From positions 1 through 37,980 of IMG/VR virus record IMGVR_UViG_3300022918_000228: a stretch of DNA of 37,980 nt, one strand, 5' to 3'. Shown piece by piece: positions 1 to 7,149 of this stretch (position 1 is its first letter; the number at the start of each line of letters is the position of its first letter). Below the pieces are notes generated by a model that had not been told where the DNA came from, did not search any database, and worked only from the letters and a program-made list of their open reading frames with translations. This DNA is from a virus. Position numbers and translations under genes: made by a program.

Positions 1-273
1 ATGACTGCTCAGTTCAAACTCGACCCCGCTGCCACCTACGACGTCCGCGCCTCCGACCAGCGCAACCCGGTATGGCGCATCCAGAATCGCAGGGTCTACG
101 CCTACCTCGAACACGATCCACGCCGCGACTGGAGCGGCGACATCGGCATCCTCGTCCTCTCCGCCCCCCAACGCCTGGTCGATCATGACGGCCACGACAT
201 GGCCTATATAGACGGCCCCAAAGTGCGCTGCGTGGATGGCAGGAAATTCGGCCTGTACAAGGTCAAGGCCTGA
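1..273 (+). CDS. Hypothetical protein, 90 aa
   Basis: This short, soluble, charged protein begins at the first base of the window with ATG, so an earlier start or an upstream partner cannot be seen. It has no membrane segment or signal peptide, and I do not recognise a family. Codon use is GC-rich and typical of a Pseudomonas chromosome or GC-rich phage gene, unlike the AT-richer genes that begin at 813. A strong intrinsic terminator follows 25 bp after its stop, so it ends a rightward transcription unit. It may be the first host gene outside the prophage or the last gene of the element; the sequence does not decide. Confidence 0.6.
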   Translation: MTAQFKLDPAATYDVRASDQRNPVWRIQNRRVYAYLEHDPRRDWSGDIGILVLSAPQRLVDHDGHDMAYIDGPKVRCVDGRKFGLYKVKA

Positions 274-297
274 CTCCTTTTGCGGAATGACGGAAAC

Positions 298-331
298 AAA
301 AAAGCCCGATCCGGATGGATCGGGCTTTTTT
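298..331 (+). terminator. Intrinsic terminator after the first gene
   Basis: The arms AAAAAAGCCCGATCC and GGATCGGGCTTTTTT pair perfectly around a GGAT loop and end in six T. With A-runs on one side and T-runs on the other it could work in both directions. It closes the gene at 1-273. Confidence 0.9.
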
Positions 332-812
332 GGGTCTGCGGTGCCGAAAACAGGAACCTAATATACTCAGATTTACCCGTGAAAATAAGGAGATCTCCAT
401 AATTTTCACCCCGGAGTACTAACTAATGTACTTTAATTATTGACTTGCTCCCAAGTGCACCGAAAAGTCGTGGCGATTGACATCGGTAGCAGTCACGTAC
501 TCAGATTGGTCTCACAAACGACGTGGAGAAGATAGGGGCGTCCAGGGTCTTGCCGGAACTGGACACCTTACGCGGCCCGCGTGGGAAAATTGTCAACTCG
601 CTCAGCTTGTTCCTCGACCAAGAAAAATAGAGATCTACGCTCGGTGAGCAGAATTTCCCACCAACGAGATTTGGTTCTAAGCCCGTCGGTGCCGTGCACT
701 GGCGCAACCAGCTTTTGAAATGGGAAACATAAGATCAGCTTTTTTAACTCAGCCGCCCCATAGGAATAGATCCCGGTGTAGAATGCCCTGCTGATTTTGG
801 AGCAGGACCTCG
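332..812. other. Gene-less junction region (possible attL neighbourhood)
   Basis: About 480 bp lack a convincing gene; the only open frame of note (minus strand, 501-707) has no ribosome binding site and no recognisable protein. Base composition drops in GC from about 350 onward, which marks the start of the AT-richer island. The stretch holds two inverted repeats (379-409 and 415-432). A TAGAAT hexamer at 779-784 could be the -10 of the promoter for the methylase at 813, but no good -35 accompanies it. No tRNA-like sequence was found, so an attL core cannot be named. Confidence 0.4.
379..409. repeat. 31-bp near-perfect palindrome
   Basis: The outer arms GTGAAAAT (379-386) and ATTTTCAC (402-409) enclose a perfect 10-bp palindrome GGAGATCTCC (389-398); one unpaired base makes the whole slightly asymmetric. 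It lies at the composition change between the GC-rich left gene and the AT-richer island. It could be a protein-binding site at an integration junction or the end of a lost mobile element; neither is shown. Confidence 0.55.
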
Positions 813-1610
813 ATGGAAGCTCAACCTATTTTGAAGTGGGCTGGCGGCAAGCGCTGGCTCGTAAGACAATCCCCGGAAATTTTCCCTGAAAAATTTGAAA
901 AATACGTTGAGCCGTTTTTGGGTGGAGGGGCAGTTTTCTTTCATTTGATGCCAAAGCAAGCACTGCTTTCTGATCTAAATCGCGACCTAATTGAGATGTA
1001 TCAGGCGATTAAGACTGATTGGGAGTCAGTGCTCACAAACCTGGTAGAGCATCAAAAACATCACTGCAAGGAGTACTACTACTCCCAAAGAGCCATCGTC
1101 CCTGAAAACATCTCAGAGCGCGCAGCTCGACTGCTCTACTTAAACCGGACTTGCTGGAACGGGCTGTATCGAGTAAACATGAAAGGCGGTTTCAATGTAC
1201 CAATAGGAACGAAAAACACTGTAATACTTGAGACAGACGATTTCGAAAATCTCTCAACAGTTCTTTCTCGCGTAGACCTGCAAGTCTCAGACTTTGAAAA
1301 ATCTATAGACTCCGCGCAGAAAGATGACTTTGTTTTCGTGGACCCTCCCTACACAGTAAAGCACAACATGAACGGCTTTATTCAGTACAATGAAAACCTC
1401 TTCAAATGGGAAGATCAGGTCAGACTGGCTAGCAGCGTTGAAAGAGCAGCAAATAGAGGAGCAAAAGTTTTGGTGCTCAACGCGCATCATGATTCTATTA
1501 AAGCCTTGTATCAGCAATTCGACATGATTACGCTTTCTAGAAGCAATGTTCTTTCGGGAAAAAGCGAGTTCAGAGGAAAGTTCCAAGAACTCGCAATTCG
1601 ATGCTGGTAA
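813..1610 (+). CDS. D12-class DNA N6-adenine methyltransferase (first of two)
   Basis: The protein (265 aa, full length for the Dam/D12 class) transfers a methyl group from SAM to adenine in DNA. The N-terminal LKWAGGKRWL (7-16) and FLGGGAVF (35-42) form the SAM-binding part, LNRTCWNGLYRVN (110-122) is a Dam-type signature, and DPPY (177-180) is the catalytic motif. Start ATG 813 has GGAGCAGGA upstream. The gene is AT-richer than the phage structural genes and stands alone on the plus strand. Its stop touches the stop of the convergent DGQHR gene with no spacer, which suggests that the two genes moved together. It is clearly diverged from the methylase at 3768-4562. Target specificity (possibly GATC) is inferred from class only. 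Confidence 0.88.
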   Translation: MEAQPILKWAGGKRWLVRQSPEIFPEKFEKYVEPFLGGGAVFFHLMPKQALLSDLNRDLIEMYQAIKTDWESVLTNLVEHQKHHCKEYYYSQRAIVPENISERAARLLYLNRTCWNGLYRVNMKGGFNVPIGTKNTVILETDDFENLSTVLSRVDLQVSDFEKSIDSAQKDDFVFVDPPYTVKHNMNGFIQYNENLFKWEDQVRLASSVERAANRGAKVLVLNAHHDSIKALYQQFDMITLSRSNVLSGKSEFRGKFQELAIRCW

Positions 1611-2771
1611 TTATATAAGCTTGGTCAAGCCCAACAAGTCCTTGTAGAGGGCAGACTCGCCACTTGTACCGGGCTTGTACCTCTCCGTATTGAAGTCACC
1701 ATCATCTAGTTCCACCCGAGAGAAGATTTTTGCAAAGTCCTCCTGTTCAGGCTTATCCTTCCCAATTTTTATGTAGCAGTCCTTCAAGAAGCGCATTAAA
1801 GCCATAAATCCGTTAGTCTTAGAGAGCATTATTCCTTTATCTGTAGAGCTCCAAGCAACTGGCCACTTACTTGCCACCGCACTGAAATAATCCCAAATTA
1901 TGTCGGTAAGTTCGTAGTCTCTATCATCTACCATAAACGATCTGAAAATTTGCTTTGATGAGTTATTATCAGCGATATTGGGCTTACGCCCGCGCAGATA
2001 TATATCTCTATCCTTTAAAGGATCCGCAGAAATGTACTTTATCAAAGATTGAACGAACGCTGCTTGGGTTATACTGCCTGGCAGGTTATGAGCCTGTGCT
2101 GATCCAAGCCTCTTGATTCTATTGTAAAAAGGACTTTCTGGTTCTTTATCAAGAGTCACCGCGATTTCATGGCACAATTTCTGAGGACTTTTCTTGGTAG
2201 CAAGGTCAAATAGGTCATAAACCAAACTTTTGTTAACCTTGGTTTGTGCAAGATTCACGGTTGAGAATATTTGCGCTTCTGATGAGACATCTATGTCTAC
2301 AAATATTGAGACATTAATATCAAAGTCGTCGCCGTTATAGCCATCTAATCCAGCAATTCGGTGCTGGCCGTCGATTACGTTAGCCATCTGGATATAAGGG
2401 ATACTTTCATAAACATCAGAATCAGAGGCTTTATAGGGTGTTAGTCTCAGGATACCCGAAGCATCGTCATATTCCGCACAACGAGCTGACACTGAGAGAA
2501 GAACAGCAGTGGGAAAACAGGCATCCTGTGTCTTCACATAGCCCATTAGCTCCTTGACTCGCTTTGAATCTAATGGTCGCTGGATACCTAGATAGCTCTC
2601 GAAGCCCCTCTCACCCTCCATACGCCTTACATCGGAGTAAGTTATTTCGCGCAAGTCTTTATTTTTAATCACGCCAATATAAAACTCGCCCATTGGCTGT
2701 GATATTTTAATTGACCTAACATCGAGACGCCTATCATAGTAAGCATCGTCGATAAAGTTAATTTGTTTCAT
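1611..2771 (-). CDS. DGQHR-domain (DndB-like) protein
   Basis: This 386-aa soluble protein carries the motif IDGQHRIAGL (133-142) and, downstream, a block with FSTVNLAQTKVNKSLVYDLF (169-188), the two hallmarks of the DGQHR/DndB family. Relatives occur with DNA phosphorothioation (Dnd) and other DNA-modification or defence loci, where DndB acts as a regulator; no dndA/C/D/E gene is present here. Start ATG 2771 has AAGGGATG upstream and overlaps the stop of the membrane-protein gene by 4 bp (ATGA), so the two are translationally coupled. It converges exactly on the adenine methylase. Function in this setting is unknown; an accessory role in methylation-based defence is inference. Confidence 0.8.
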   Translation of the reverse strand: MKQINFIDDAYYDRRLDVRSIKISQPMGEFYIGVIKNKDLREITYSDVRRMEGERGFESYLGIQRPLDSKRVKELMGYVKTQDACFPTAVLLSVSARCAEYDDASGILRLTPYKASDSDVYESIPYIQMANVIDGQHRIAGLDGYNGDDFDINVSIFVDIDVSSEAQIFSTVNLAQTKVNKSLVYDLFDLATKKSPQKLCHEIAVTLDKEPESPFYNRIKRLGSAQAHNLPGSITQAAFVQSLIKYISADPLKDRDIYLRGRKPNIADNNSSKQIFRSFMVDDRDYELTDIIWDYFSAVASKWPVAWSSTDKGIMLSKTNGFMALMRFLKDCYIKIGKDKPEQEDFAKIFSRVELDDGDFNTERYKPGTSGESALYKDLLGLTKLI

Positions 2772-3511
2772 TTCGCATCCCTTCTATGCATCATGTATCC
2801 GCCCCTGAATTTGTCTTCCGACGTACTCATAGCGTGGAGCGGATCCAAATCAATGACCCAGTTTTTGTAGCACATCGCTACAAACAATATCAATATAGAA
2901 AATGGAAACAACCAAATAGATGAGTAATAGGCGAATCCAGAATTCATTGAAGCCATTGATGACTGCTTCGAAAAGTAGATTGTTGCAACTATTTGCACTA
3001 TCAAGACAAAGATAATGTGTGAGCCCTTCGAGGGAAAAACCTTCAAAGCCCCCTCACGTTTCATATCTTGCGCAGCCATGTATAAAATTGGCGACACTAG
3101 AGATGCTGAATATATTATTAGCGCTCCAGTCTCAATAGTCTTCATCAGGTTTTTCCAAAACACGGCTGCTACGTCTTTACTACTCTCAACAGATGTGGCA
3201 TCCGAAAAAGATGTAAAGATCGCAGCCATCCATAGCGGTGAGGTCGCTAGAATCACCGTAAAGAAGACCTCTTTTAATGACTCCTTATAATGTTTAGCAC
3301 TCAGTTCCGTCATGCCTGACACTATGGGTAACATTTTAACGAGCTTAACCCCTGCGCGCTTACAGGGGTAATATACCTCAGTCATCAGACCTCGCCTAAA
3401 GCTTTCAAACATTGCTGTGCTTCCTGCTATGCATATAAAAAGTACGAGAGCTATATAAATTAGCGACGCCGTCCTGACATGACGACAAACCCGAAAAAAC
3501 AAATAACTCAT
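2768..3511 (-). CDS. Five-TM membrane protein, unknown function
   Basis: The 247-aa protein has about five hydrophobic segments (near residues 14-33, 83-104, 128-148, 165-182 and 195-215) and a charged C-terminal tail with a basic end (MMHRRDAK). I recognise no family. It is the first gene of an operon with the DGQHR gene (4-bp overlap). The ATG at 3511 has no good ribosome binding site, so the true start may differ, though the first TM segment argues for a start near here. Composition is AT-rich. As the membrane partner in a possible defence module it could be an effector, but nothing in the sequence proves that. Confidence 0.65.
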   Translation of the reverse strand: MSYLFFRVCRHVRTASLIYIALVLFICIAGSTAMFESFRRGLMTEVYYPCKRAGVKLVKMLPIVSGMTELSAKHYKESLKEVFFTVILATSPLWMAAIFTSFSDATSVESSKDVAAVFWKNLMKTIETGALIIYSASLVSPILYMAAQDMKREGALKVFPSKGSHIIFVLIVQIVATIYFSKQSSMASMNSGFAYYSSIWLFPFSILILFVAMCYKNWVIDLDPLHAMSTSEDKFRGGYMMHRRDAK

Positions 3512-3767
3512 CTGGAATATTTGAATGTAGGGTTAGCATGATCATATCCTTATGTGGCTTGACGGGCCTAATAGTCCAAAGACGAATGCCAAGCTCAACA
3601 GCGTGAAGAGCCTCCATCTGTTCCTCAGGTCACAGATTAAGCTGGCCGAATGGTATCAGCAAGAGATTAGTGGTGCTCCCCACACACGAACGGCGGAAAT
3701 AGGCGAATCAGCGTTGTAGGAGCGATGCCGTAGCTCAGTCACGAAGCACACGTTACCGCGCGGGGCC
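3512..3767. other. Spacer between cargo island and phage methylase
   Basis: This 256-bp stretch should contain the leftward promoter of the membrane-protein/DGQHR operon; I found no convincing -10/-35 pair. On the plus strand a 55-codon open frame (ATG 3552 to TAG 3719) reads a plausible soluble peptide ending HTRTAEIGESAL but lacks a ribosome binding site. It may be the degraded end of a former gene. The 13-mer at 3729-3741 only superficially resembles a tRNA D-arm. Confidence 0.35.
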
Positions 3768-4562
3768 TTAAAATAGCCCTCCCAATGCATCAGGCTCCCA
3801 GTTCATGATTACCAGTTCGCTGACGACTTCTGTCTGCCCCTGCCGCTGGTTTGTAGTTGTGTACCTAATATCCACTGTCTCAAAGTGAAAATCCGCAAAG
3901 ACGCGGCGAATGTCCGGATGGTCATTGATGCTAACCATCACCTTACCCTTGCAGCGGCGCATGAAATCAGCCATCCGCTCATAATTCTGAAATGGAAAGT
4001 CGACGCCATAGCCAGCCGTTTTCCAGTATGGGGGATCCATATAGTGGAAAGTGTGCGCCCGGTCATAACGCTCTGCGCACTCAAGCCAGGGCAAGTTTTC
4101 CACGTAGGTACTGGCGAGGCGCTGCCAAGCTGCTGATAGGTTTTCCTCAATCCGCAACAGGTTGATGGCCGGGGCGGTCGTGGCAGTCCCGAACGTCTGC
4201 CCGCTCACCTTGCCAGCGAAGGCATGGTGCTGCAGGTAGAAGAAGCGGGCGGCGCGTTGAATATCAGTTAGGGTTTCCGGGCGGGTCATCTTCTGCCATT
4301 CGAAGATCTGCCGGGAGCTGAGCGCCCATTTGAACTGGCGCACGAACTCTTCAAGATGGTTCTGCACCACCCGGTACAAGCTGACCAGCTCTCCGTTGAT
4401 GTCGTTCAGGACTTCGACGGGGGCAGCCTGGGGGCGCATGAAATAGAGGGCCGCACCACCGGCGAATACTTCAACGTAGCATTCGTGGGGTGGGAAAAGA
4501 GGAATGAGACGGTCGGCTAGGCGGCGCTTGCCACCCATCCATGGAACGATGGGGCTAGACAT
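3768..4562 (-). CDS. D12-class DNA N6-adenine methyltransferase (second, phage-type)
   Basis: This is a 264-aa Dam-class enzyme with PWMGGKRRLADRL (7-19), VFAGGAALYF (32-41) and the catalytic DPPY (176-179), typical of methylases at the left end of Pseudomonas and lambdoid late operons, where they may protect phage DNA from restriction. I chose ATG 4562 (MSSPIV), which gives the usual methylase N-terminus. The longer frame to 4622 would add an unrelated 20 residues and run through a LexA-like box at 4579-4594. An AAAGG lies 11-14 bases upstream of the chosen start. It follows Rz/Rz1 in the leftward direction and may have its own SOS-responsive promoter. Confidence 0.88.
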   Translation of the reverse strand: MSSPIVPWMGGKRRLADRLIPLFPPHECYVEVFAGGAALYFMRPQAAPVEVLNDINGELVSLYRVVQNHLEEFVRQFKWALSSRQIFEWQKMTRPETLTDIQRAARFFYLQHHAFAGKVSGQTFGTATTAPAINLLRIEENLSAAWQRLASTYVENLPWLECAERYDRAHTFHYMDPPYWKTAGYGVDFPFQNYERMADFMRRCKGKVMVSINDHPDIRRVFADFHFETVDIRYTTTNQRQGQTEVVSELVIMNWEPDALGGLF

Positions 4563-4578
4563 TGATTGCAAACCTTTA

Positions 4579-4594
4579 CTGTATGGATGAACAG
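4579..4594 (-). promoter_or_regulatory. LexA (SOS) box candidate upstream of the methylase
   Basis: CTGTATGGATGAACAG fits the CTG-N10-CAG frame and matches the gammaproteobacterial LexA consensus at 12 of 16 positions; flanking TA and TT extend the match. It lies 17 bp upstream of ATG 4562, where a repressor would block transcription of the methylase. TACAGT on the minus strand within it could serve as a -10. Confidence 0.5.
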
Positions 4595-4674
4595 TTGCTA
4601 GACTCCGCTCCGCTTTGTGCACGAAGCGGGAGTCTTGGCTGGATTTGCAGGAAAGGGCTGCGGATTCAGCGTTC

Positions 4675-4700
4675 AGTCTGGATGTTGACGCATCCAGGCT
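4675..4700. other. Stem-loop between methylase promoter and Rz
   Basis: AGTCTGGATG (4675-4684) pairs with CATCCAGGCT (4691-4700) around a 6-nt loop, with one G-T pair. It lies just downstream of the Rz stop in the leftward direction but has no adjacent T-run there. A T8 run occurs only 10 bases away on the plus side. It may stabilise the 3' end of the late transcript; it is not a clear terminator. Confidence 0.4.
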
Positions 4701-4715
4701 GATCGCTCCTTTTTT

Positions 4716-5216
4716 TTACTTGGCTTGCCCGAGGCAAACCGTTCTGACATACGTCTGCAACGCACTCAGTTGCCGGATGGCATCGTCTCCGTCGACACCG
4801 GCATGGAAAATTCTTTCTGCAGTCGCTGGGTCAAGTTCGGCTCGACTATCTTCATCAGACTTGCTGGTGGGGGCTGGGGCGGCTCGCACAGAGGCGGCGG
4901 GACAACTGGCTTTGACGTACACGCGCTGAGCGCCAGTAGCGACAGCAGTAAGCATGGGTTTATTTTGCGCATCGGCTTTGGCCTGTTCCTGGGCGTGCTG
5001 CGTGTCGAGTTCGAGCAGCAGCTTCTGGGTTTTCTTTCGTGATTCATTGGCAGCCGTAAGCTGCCCGACCTTTGCCCTCTCAGCATCTCGCTCGACCAGT
5101 AAGTCATCACGAGCGCCTTTAACAGTGTCGAGTCGCAACGCCAAGTAGGCGACAGATCCCAAGAGCACCAACACCACCCACACCCAAACTGGGATCACCC
5201 TGAGGAAGGCCGTCAT
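4716..5216 (-). CDS. Rz: i-spanin (Rz-like)
   Basis: The 166-aa protein is the inner-membrane subunit of the spanin that fuses inner and outer membranes at the last step of lysis. It has one N-terminal TM segment (about residues 7-27) followed by a long charged periplasmic coiled coil (30-90). The C-terminal GVDGDDAIRQLSALQTYV matches the end of lambda-type Rz proteins. ATG 5216 overlaps the endolysin stop by 4 bp. The o-spanin gene is fully nested in another frame (4766-4972), the classical Rz/Rz1 arrangement. Confidence 0.88.
   Translation of the reverse strand: MTAFLRVIPVWVWVVLVLLGSVAYLALRLDTVKGARDDLLVERDAERAKVGQLTAANESRKKTQKLLLELDTQHAQEQAKADAQNKPMLTAVATGAQRVYVKASCPAASVRAAPAPTSKSDEDSRAELDPATAERIFHAGVDGDDAIRQLSALQTYVRTVCLGQAK
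4766..4972 (-). CDS. Rz1: o-spanin lipoprotein (Rz1-like), nested in Rz
   Basis: The 68-aa product has a short signal peptide MRKINPCLLLSLLALSAC with a lipobox LSAC (lipidated Cys18) and then a Pro-rich segment (PPPLCEPPQPPP) typical of Rz1. It would sit in the inner leaflet of the outer membrane and pair with the Rz C-terminus. It is encoded entirely inside Rz in a different frame of the same strand, from ATG 4972 to TGA 4766. Upstream longer starts in this frame would lose the signal peptide. Confidence 0.85.
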   Translation of the reverse strand: MRKINPCLLLSLLALSACTSKPVVPPPLCEPPQPPPASLMKIVEPNLTQRLQKEFSMPVSTETMPSGN

Positions 5217-5650
5217 GGCACATCCCTGAAGAAGATGTGATGCCCCAGCTTCAGCGTCTGCTTGGCCTTGGCCGACCAGTCCGGCGCTTTCGCCATAGTG
5301 GTTGCGTAGTAATGCGTAGCACCGCCGGTGGGATCTGGCTGCCTGCCGTCAATTACCTGATCTGCAGCGATACGGGCCTGGGCGAGCTCGCGGAACGGGA
5401 TCGGCTTCGCACCGGAGAGGTACGGATAGTTCGGATCGTTCTTATTCCAGCAACTGAACTGCCACGCCTTTTGGCAGACACCGGCGTAACCCTCGCCCCA
5501 CCAATCGGGCTTGCCATCGTTGTTCAAATCCATGTCCACACGGTTGCGGATTGACCAGGCGACAGCAATCTGCCCGGCCACCCCTTCACCACGGGCTTCA
5601 CCCCACAAGGTGCGGGCCAATACTTCCCGGTCTTTTTCAGTAGCGGTCAT
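5213..5650 (-). CDS. Endolysin, SleB-type cell wall hydrolase
   Basis: The 145-aa enzyme carries LARTLWGEARGEGVAGQIAV near its N-terminus (the WGEARGE motif with catalytic Glu) and a C-terminal GGATHYYATTM block, both typical of the SleB/Hydrolase_2 family of peptidoglycan hydrolases. It has no signal peptide and should depend on a holin for release. I chose ATG 5650 (MTATEKD) because GGAG lies 6 bases upstream; the frame could extend to 5680. A U-tailed hairpin sits just upstream of its ribosome binding site, and it is coupled to Rz by an ATGA overlap. Confidence 0.9.
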   Translation of the reverse strand: MTATEKDREVLARTLWGEARGEGVAGQIAVAWSIRNRVDMDLNNDGKPDWWGEGYAGVCQKAWQFSCWNKNDPNYPYLSGAKPIPFRELAQARIAADQVIDGRQPDPTGGATHYYATTMAKAPDWSAKAKQTLKLGHHIFFRDVP

Positions 5651-5664
5651 GCTTTTCTCCACGC

Positions 5665-5689
5665 AAAAAGAAACCCGCACGATGGCGGG
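5665..5689 (-). terminator. Terminator-like hairpin upstream of endolysin
   Basis: On the minus strand CCCGC (5689-5685) and GCGGG (5678-5674) pair around a 6-nt loop, followed by TTTCTTTTT. The stem is short, but the form repeats that of the hairpins at 15637 and 20722. Confidence 0.6.
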
Positions 5690-5710
5690 CTTGGATGGAA
5701 TACGGTTTCG

Positions 5711-6115
5711 TCAGTCTTCAGACGAAGAAAACCCCGAACTTGTCGGGGTTGCTGTGTAGTGCTTGGCCGCGCCGATCCTAACGCCTGCCCAGAAAAGCCA
5801 GGCTCGCCATCGGGCCACACCTTCTGCCCGCAACGCTCGGTACAGAACGGCGTCTGCCTGCTTGCGCGTCATAGCGCCATGCTCGTACAGCCAGTCGTGC
5901 ACGGTCGCGGCGTAGTTGCCGTAGCCGGACACCAAAGCAAACAGGACGAACAGGAAGGCGTTGTGGAGAACCTTGATGCTTGCGAAGTCAGTTGTGTAAC
6001 CGGCGGGCACGGTGATGACGCGCTCATCGTCGTCAGCTAGCACCAGATGAGCCAGGAGCGTAAACGTGCGTCGGTCGATCTGGTCAGTTTTAAGCGTGTT
6101 GATAAATCTGATCAT
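5711..6115 (-). CDS. DUF1353 family phage protein
   Basis: The 134-aa protein contains VPAGYTTDFASI (around 37-48) and VHDWLYEHGAMTRKQAD (around 72-88), the conserved blocks of DUF1353, a small phage family often placed beside endolysin genes. Its function is not established. A hydrophobic stretch FLFVLFALVSGYG lies between the blocks. ATG 6115 (MIRFIN) is supported by AGGAC upstream. The 3' end of the gene contains a hairpin (5730-5750). Confidence 0.82.
   Translation of the reverse strand: MIRFINTLKTDQIDRRTFTLLAHLVLADDDERVITVPAGYTTDFASIKVLHNAFLFVLFALVSGYGNYAATVHDWLYEHGAMTRKQADAVLYRALRAEGVARWRAWLFWAGVRIGAAKHYTATPTSSGFSSSED
5727..5750 (-). terminator. Terminator-like hairpin inside the 3' end of the DUF1353 gene
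   Basis: On the minus strand AACCCCGA (5750-5743) pairs with TCGGGGTT (5737-5730) around a 5-nt loop, followed by a short TTC tract. The 8-bp stem is strong but the T-tract is weak. It lies in the last codons of the gene. Confidence 0.55.
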
Positions 6116-6203
6116 ATTGAGTCCTGATTTTGTACATGATTGGATGGACATAAGTCAGTCGGTAGGACTAATCTCAAGCCAAGGCATCAATCTGGAGCTA
6201 CCG

Positions 6204-6614
6204 ATGAATTACCAGCACCAATCAGACTTGACACAGATGCGTATTTTCCTAGAAAAGCACATGACTGAGCAGCCAGACAGCATGGCGTTGATGCTGCCGT
6301 CGTACCACGAACTGATGATTCGTCTTGCGGAAATTGAGATAAAATCGCTGGAAGCCCAATCAACCGAGAAGCTAAAGGACATGGACCTGAGGGCAGGTCT
6401 CGACACGAACTACAGCAATAACAACACGACTTATAATATCGCTGCTATCAAGGCCAATAATGATTACTGGGTCAACCGCGATAATAATTGGTCGAAAGAG
6501 TACCAACACAATCAGAGTCTTGATTCACAAGGTTTTAGTCAGGTTCTGAATAGGGGTCTATTCGACGCAATTCCGATTCTTGATCTCAGCCCGTCCCCGC
6601 GCAGACGCTTTTGA
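6204..6614 (+). CDS. Orphan cargo gene (moron candidate), 136 aa
   Basis: This is the only plus-strand gene in the leftward late operon. ATG 6204 (MNYQHQSD) has GGAG 9-12 bases upstream; earlier in-frame starts have none. The product is soluble, with a helical first half and an Asn/Tyr-rich second half (TNYSNNNTTYN, then WVNRDNNWSKEY) and a basic end SPSPRRRF. I recognise no family. It is AT-richer than both neighbours and lies between DUF1353 and the fibre chaperone, a usual place for genes expressed from a lysogen. A promoter must lie in 6116-6203, but no good hexamers are seen. Confidence 0.65.
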   Translation: MNYQHQSDLTQMRIFLEKHMTEQPDSMALMLPSYHELMIRLAEIEIKSLEAQSTEKLKDMDLRAGLDTNYSNNNTTYNIAAIKANNDYWVNRDNNWSKEYQHNQSLDSQGFSQVLNRGLFDAIPILDLSPSPRRRF

Positions 6615-6630
6615 CCCGCAACCGCACGTC

Positions 6631-7149
6631 CTATGTCGGCCAGCCCTCTTCCAGAATATCAGCAGTGATCGTCCCGGCGGTCACTGCCCTTAGCAACTCG
6701 TCTTCTCGGTCAAAACAGGCCTGTACGTGCTCGCTCACGGCATCGGCGACCGCCAGCACCTGGGCTGCGGACAAATCCACAAAGCCGTCCGAAGTTTTCC
6801 AGCGGAGCACATAGCTCGGATTGCGATTCGCCCGAAGTGCAGCTCCATTAATTAGCAGCTTGCTCCGGTCATCCGTGGCAATTGGCATACCGCCTACTAC
6901 TGTGCCCGAGACTTCTGAGTCATAACGCCGCGCGGCGATTAGAGCAGGCCAGTCAGGTACGGGAATCGGTTGTGGTTCAGGCACCGATGCCAACTTCTCC
7001 CAGCCCGACCCAGTCCACCGCGCCACCTCGGCACCGGCCAGCGCCATGGGCGCACTTGGCGTGCTGCGCGCGGGTAGTGCGCCGCGTTCGTCGACCTCTT
7101 GCGTGCTCACAAAAAGGCCCTGCTCATTCCACAAATAGAGCTTGATCAT
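6631..7149 (-). CDS. Tail fibre assembly chaperone with DUF4376
   Basis: The 172-aa protein starts with a short fibre-chaperone-like part (MIKLYLWNEQGLFVSTQEV) and continues with a DUF4376 domain: IAARRYDSEVSGTVVGGMPI (about 71-90) and AAQVLAVADAVSEHVQACFD (about 127-146). Such proteins usually follow the fibre gene and assist its folding or trimerisation. The start overlaps the fibre stop by 4 bp (ATGA), so the two are coupled. Confidence 0.8.
   Translation of the reverse strand: MIKLYLWNEQGLFVSTQEVDERGALPARSTPSAPMALAGAEVARWTGSGWEKLASVPEPQPIPVPDWPALIAARRYDSEVSGTVVGGMPIATDDRSKLLINGAALRANRNPSYVLRWKTSDGFVDLSAAQVLAVADAVSEHVQACFDREDELLRAVTAGTITADILEEGWPT

Noticed and set aside
501-707. Minus-strand 68-aa open frame in the left junction
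   Set aside because: No ribosome binding site, no recognisable sequence, and no neighbour to support it.
1611-2771. Complete phosphorothioation (Dnd) system
   Set aside because: Only a DndB-like DGQHR protein is present; dndA, C, D and E are absent, so DNA sulfur modification cannot be claimed.
3729-3741. GCCGTAGCTCAGT resembling a tRNA D-arm
   Set aside because: Only this short piece fits; no acceptor, anticodon or T-arm follows, so it is not a tRNA gene and not good evidence for an att site.
4675-4717. Hairpin plus T8 run as a plus-strand terminator
   Set aside because: The T-run begins about 10 bases after the stem, and no plus-strand transcript unit ends here.
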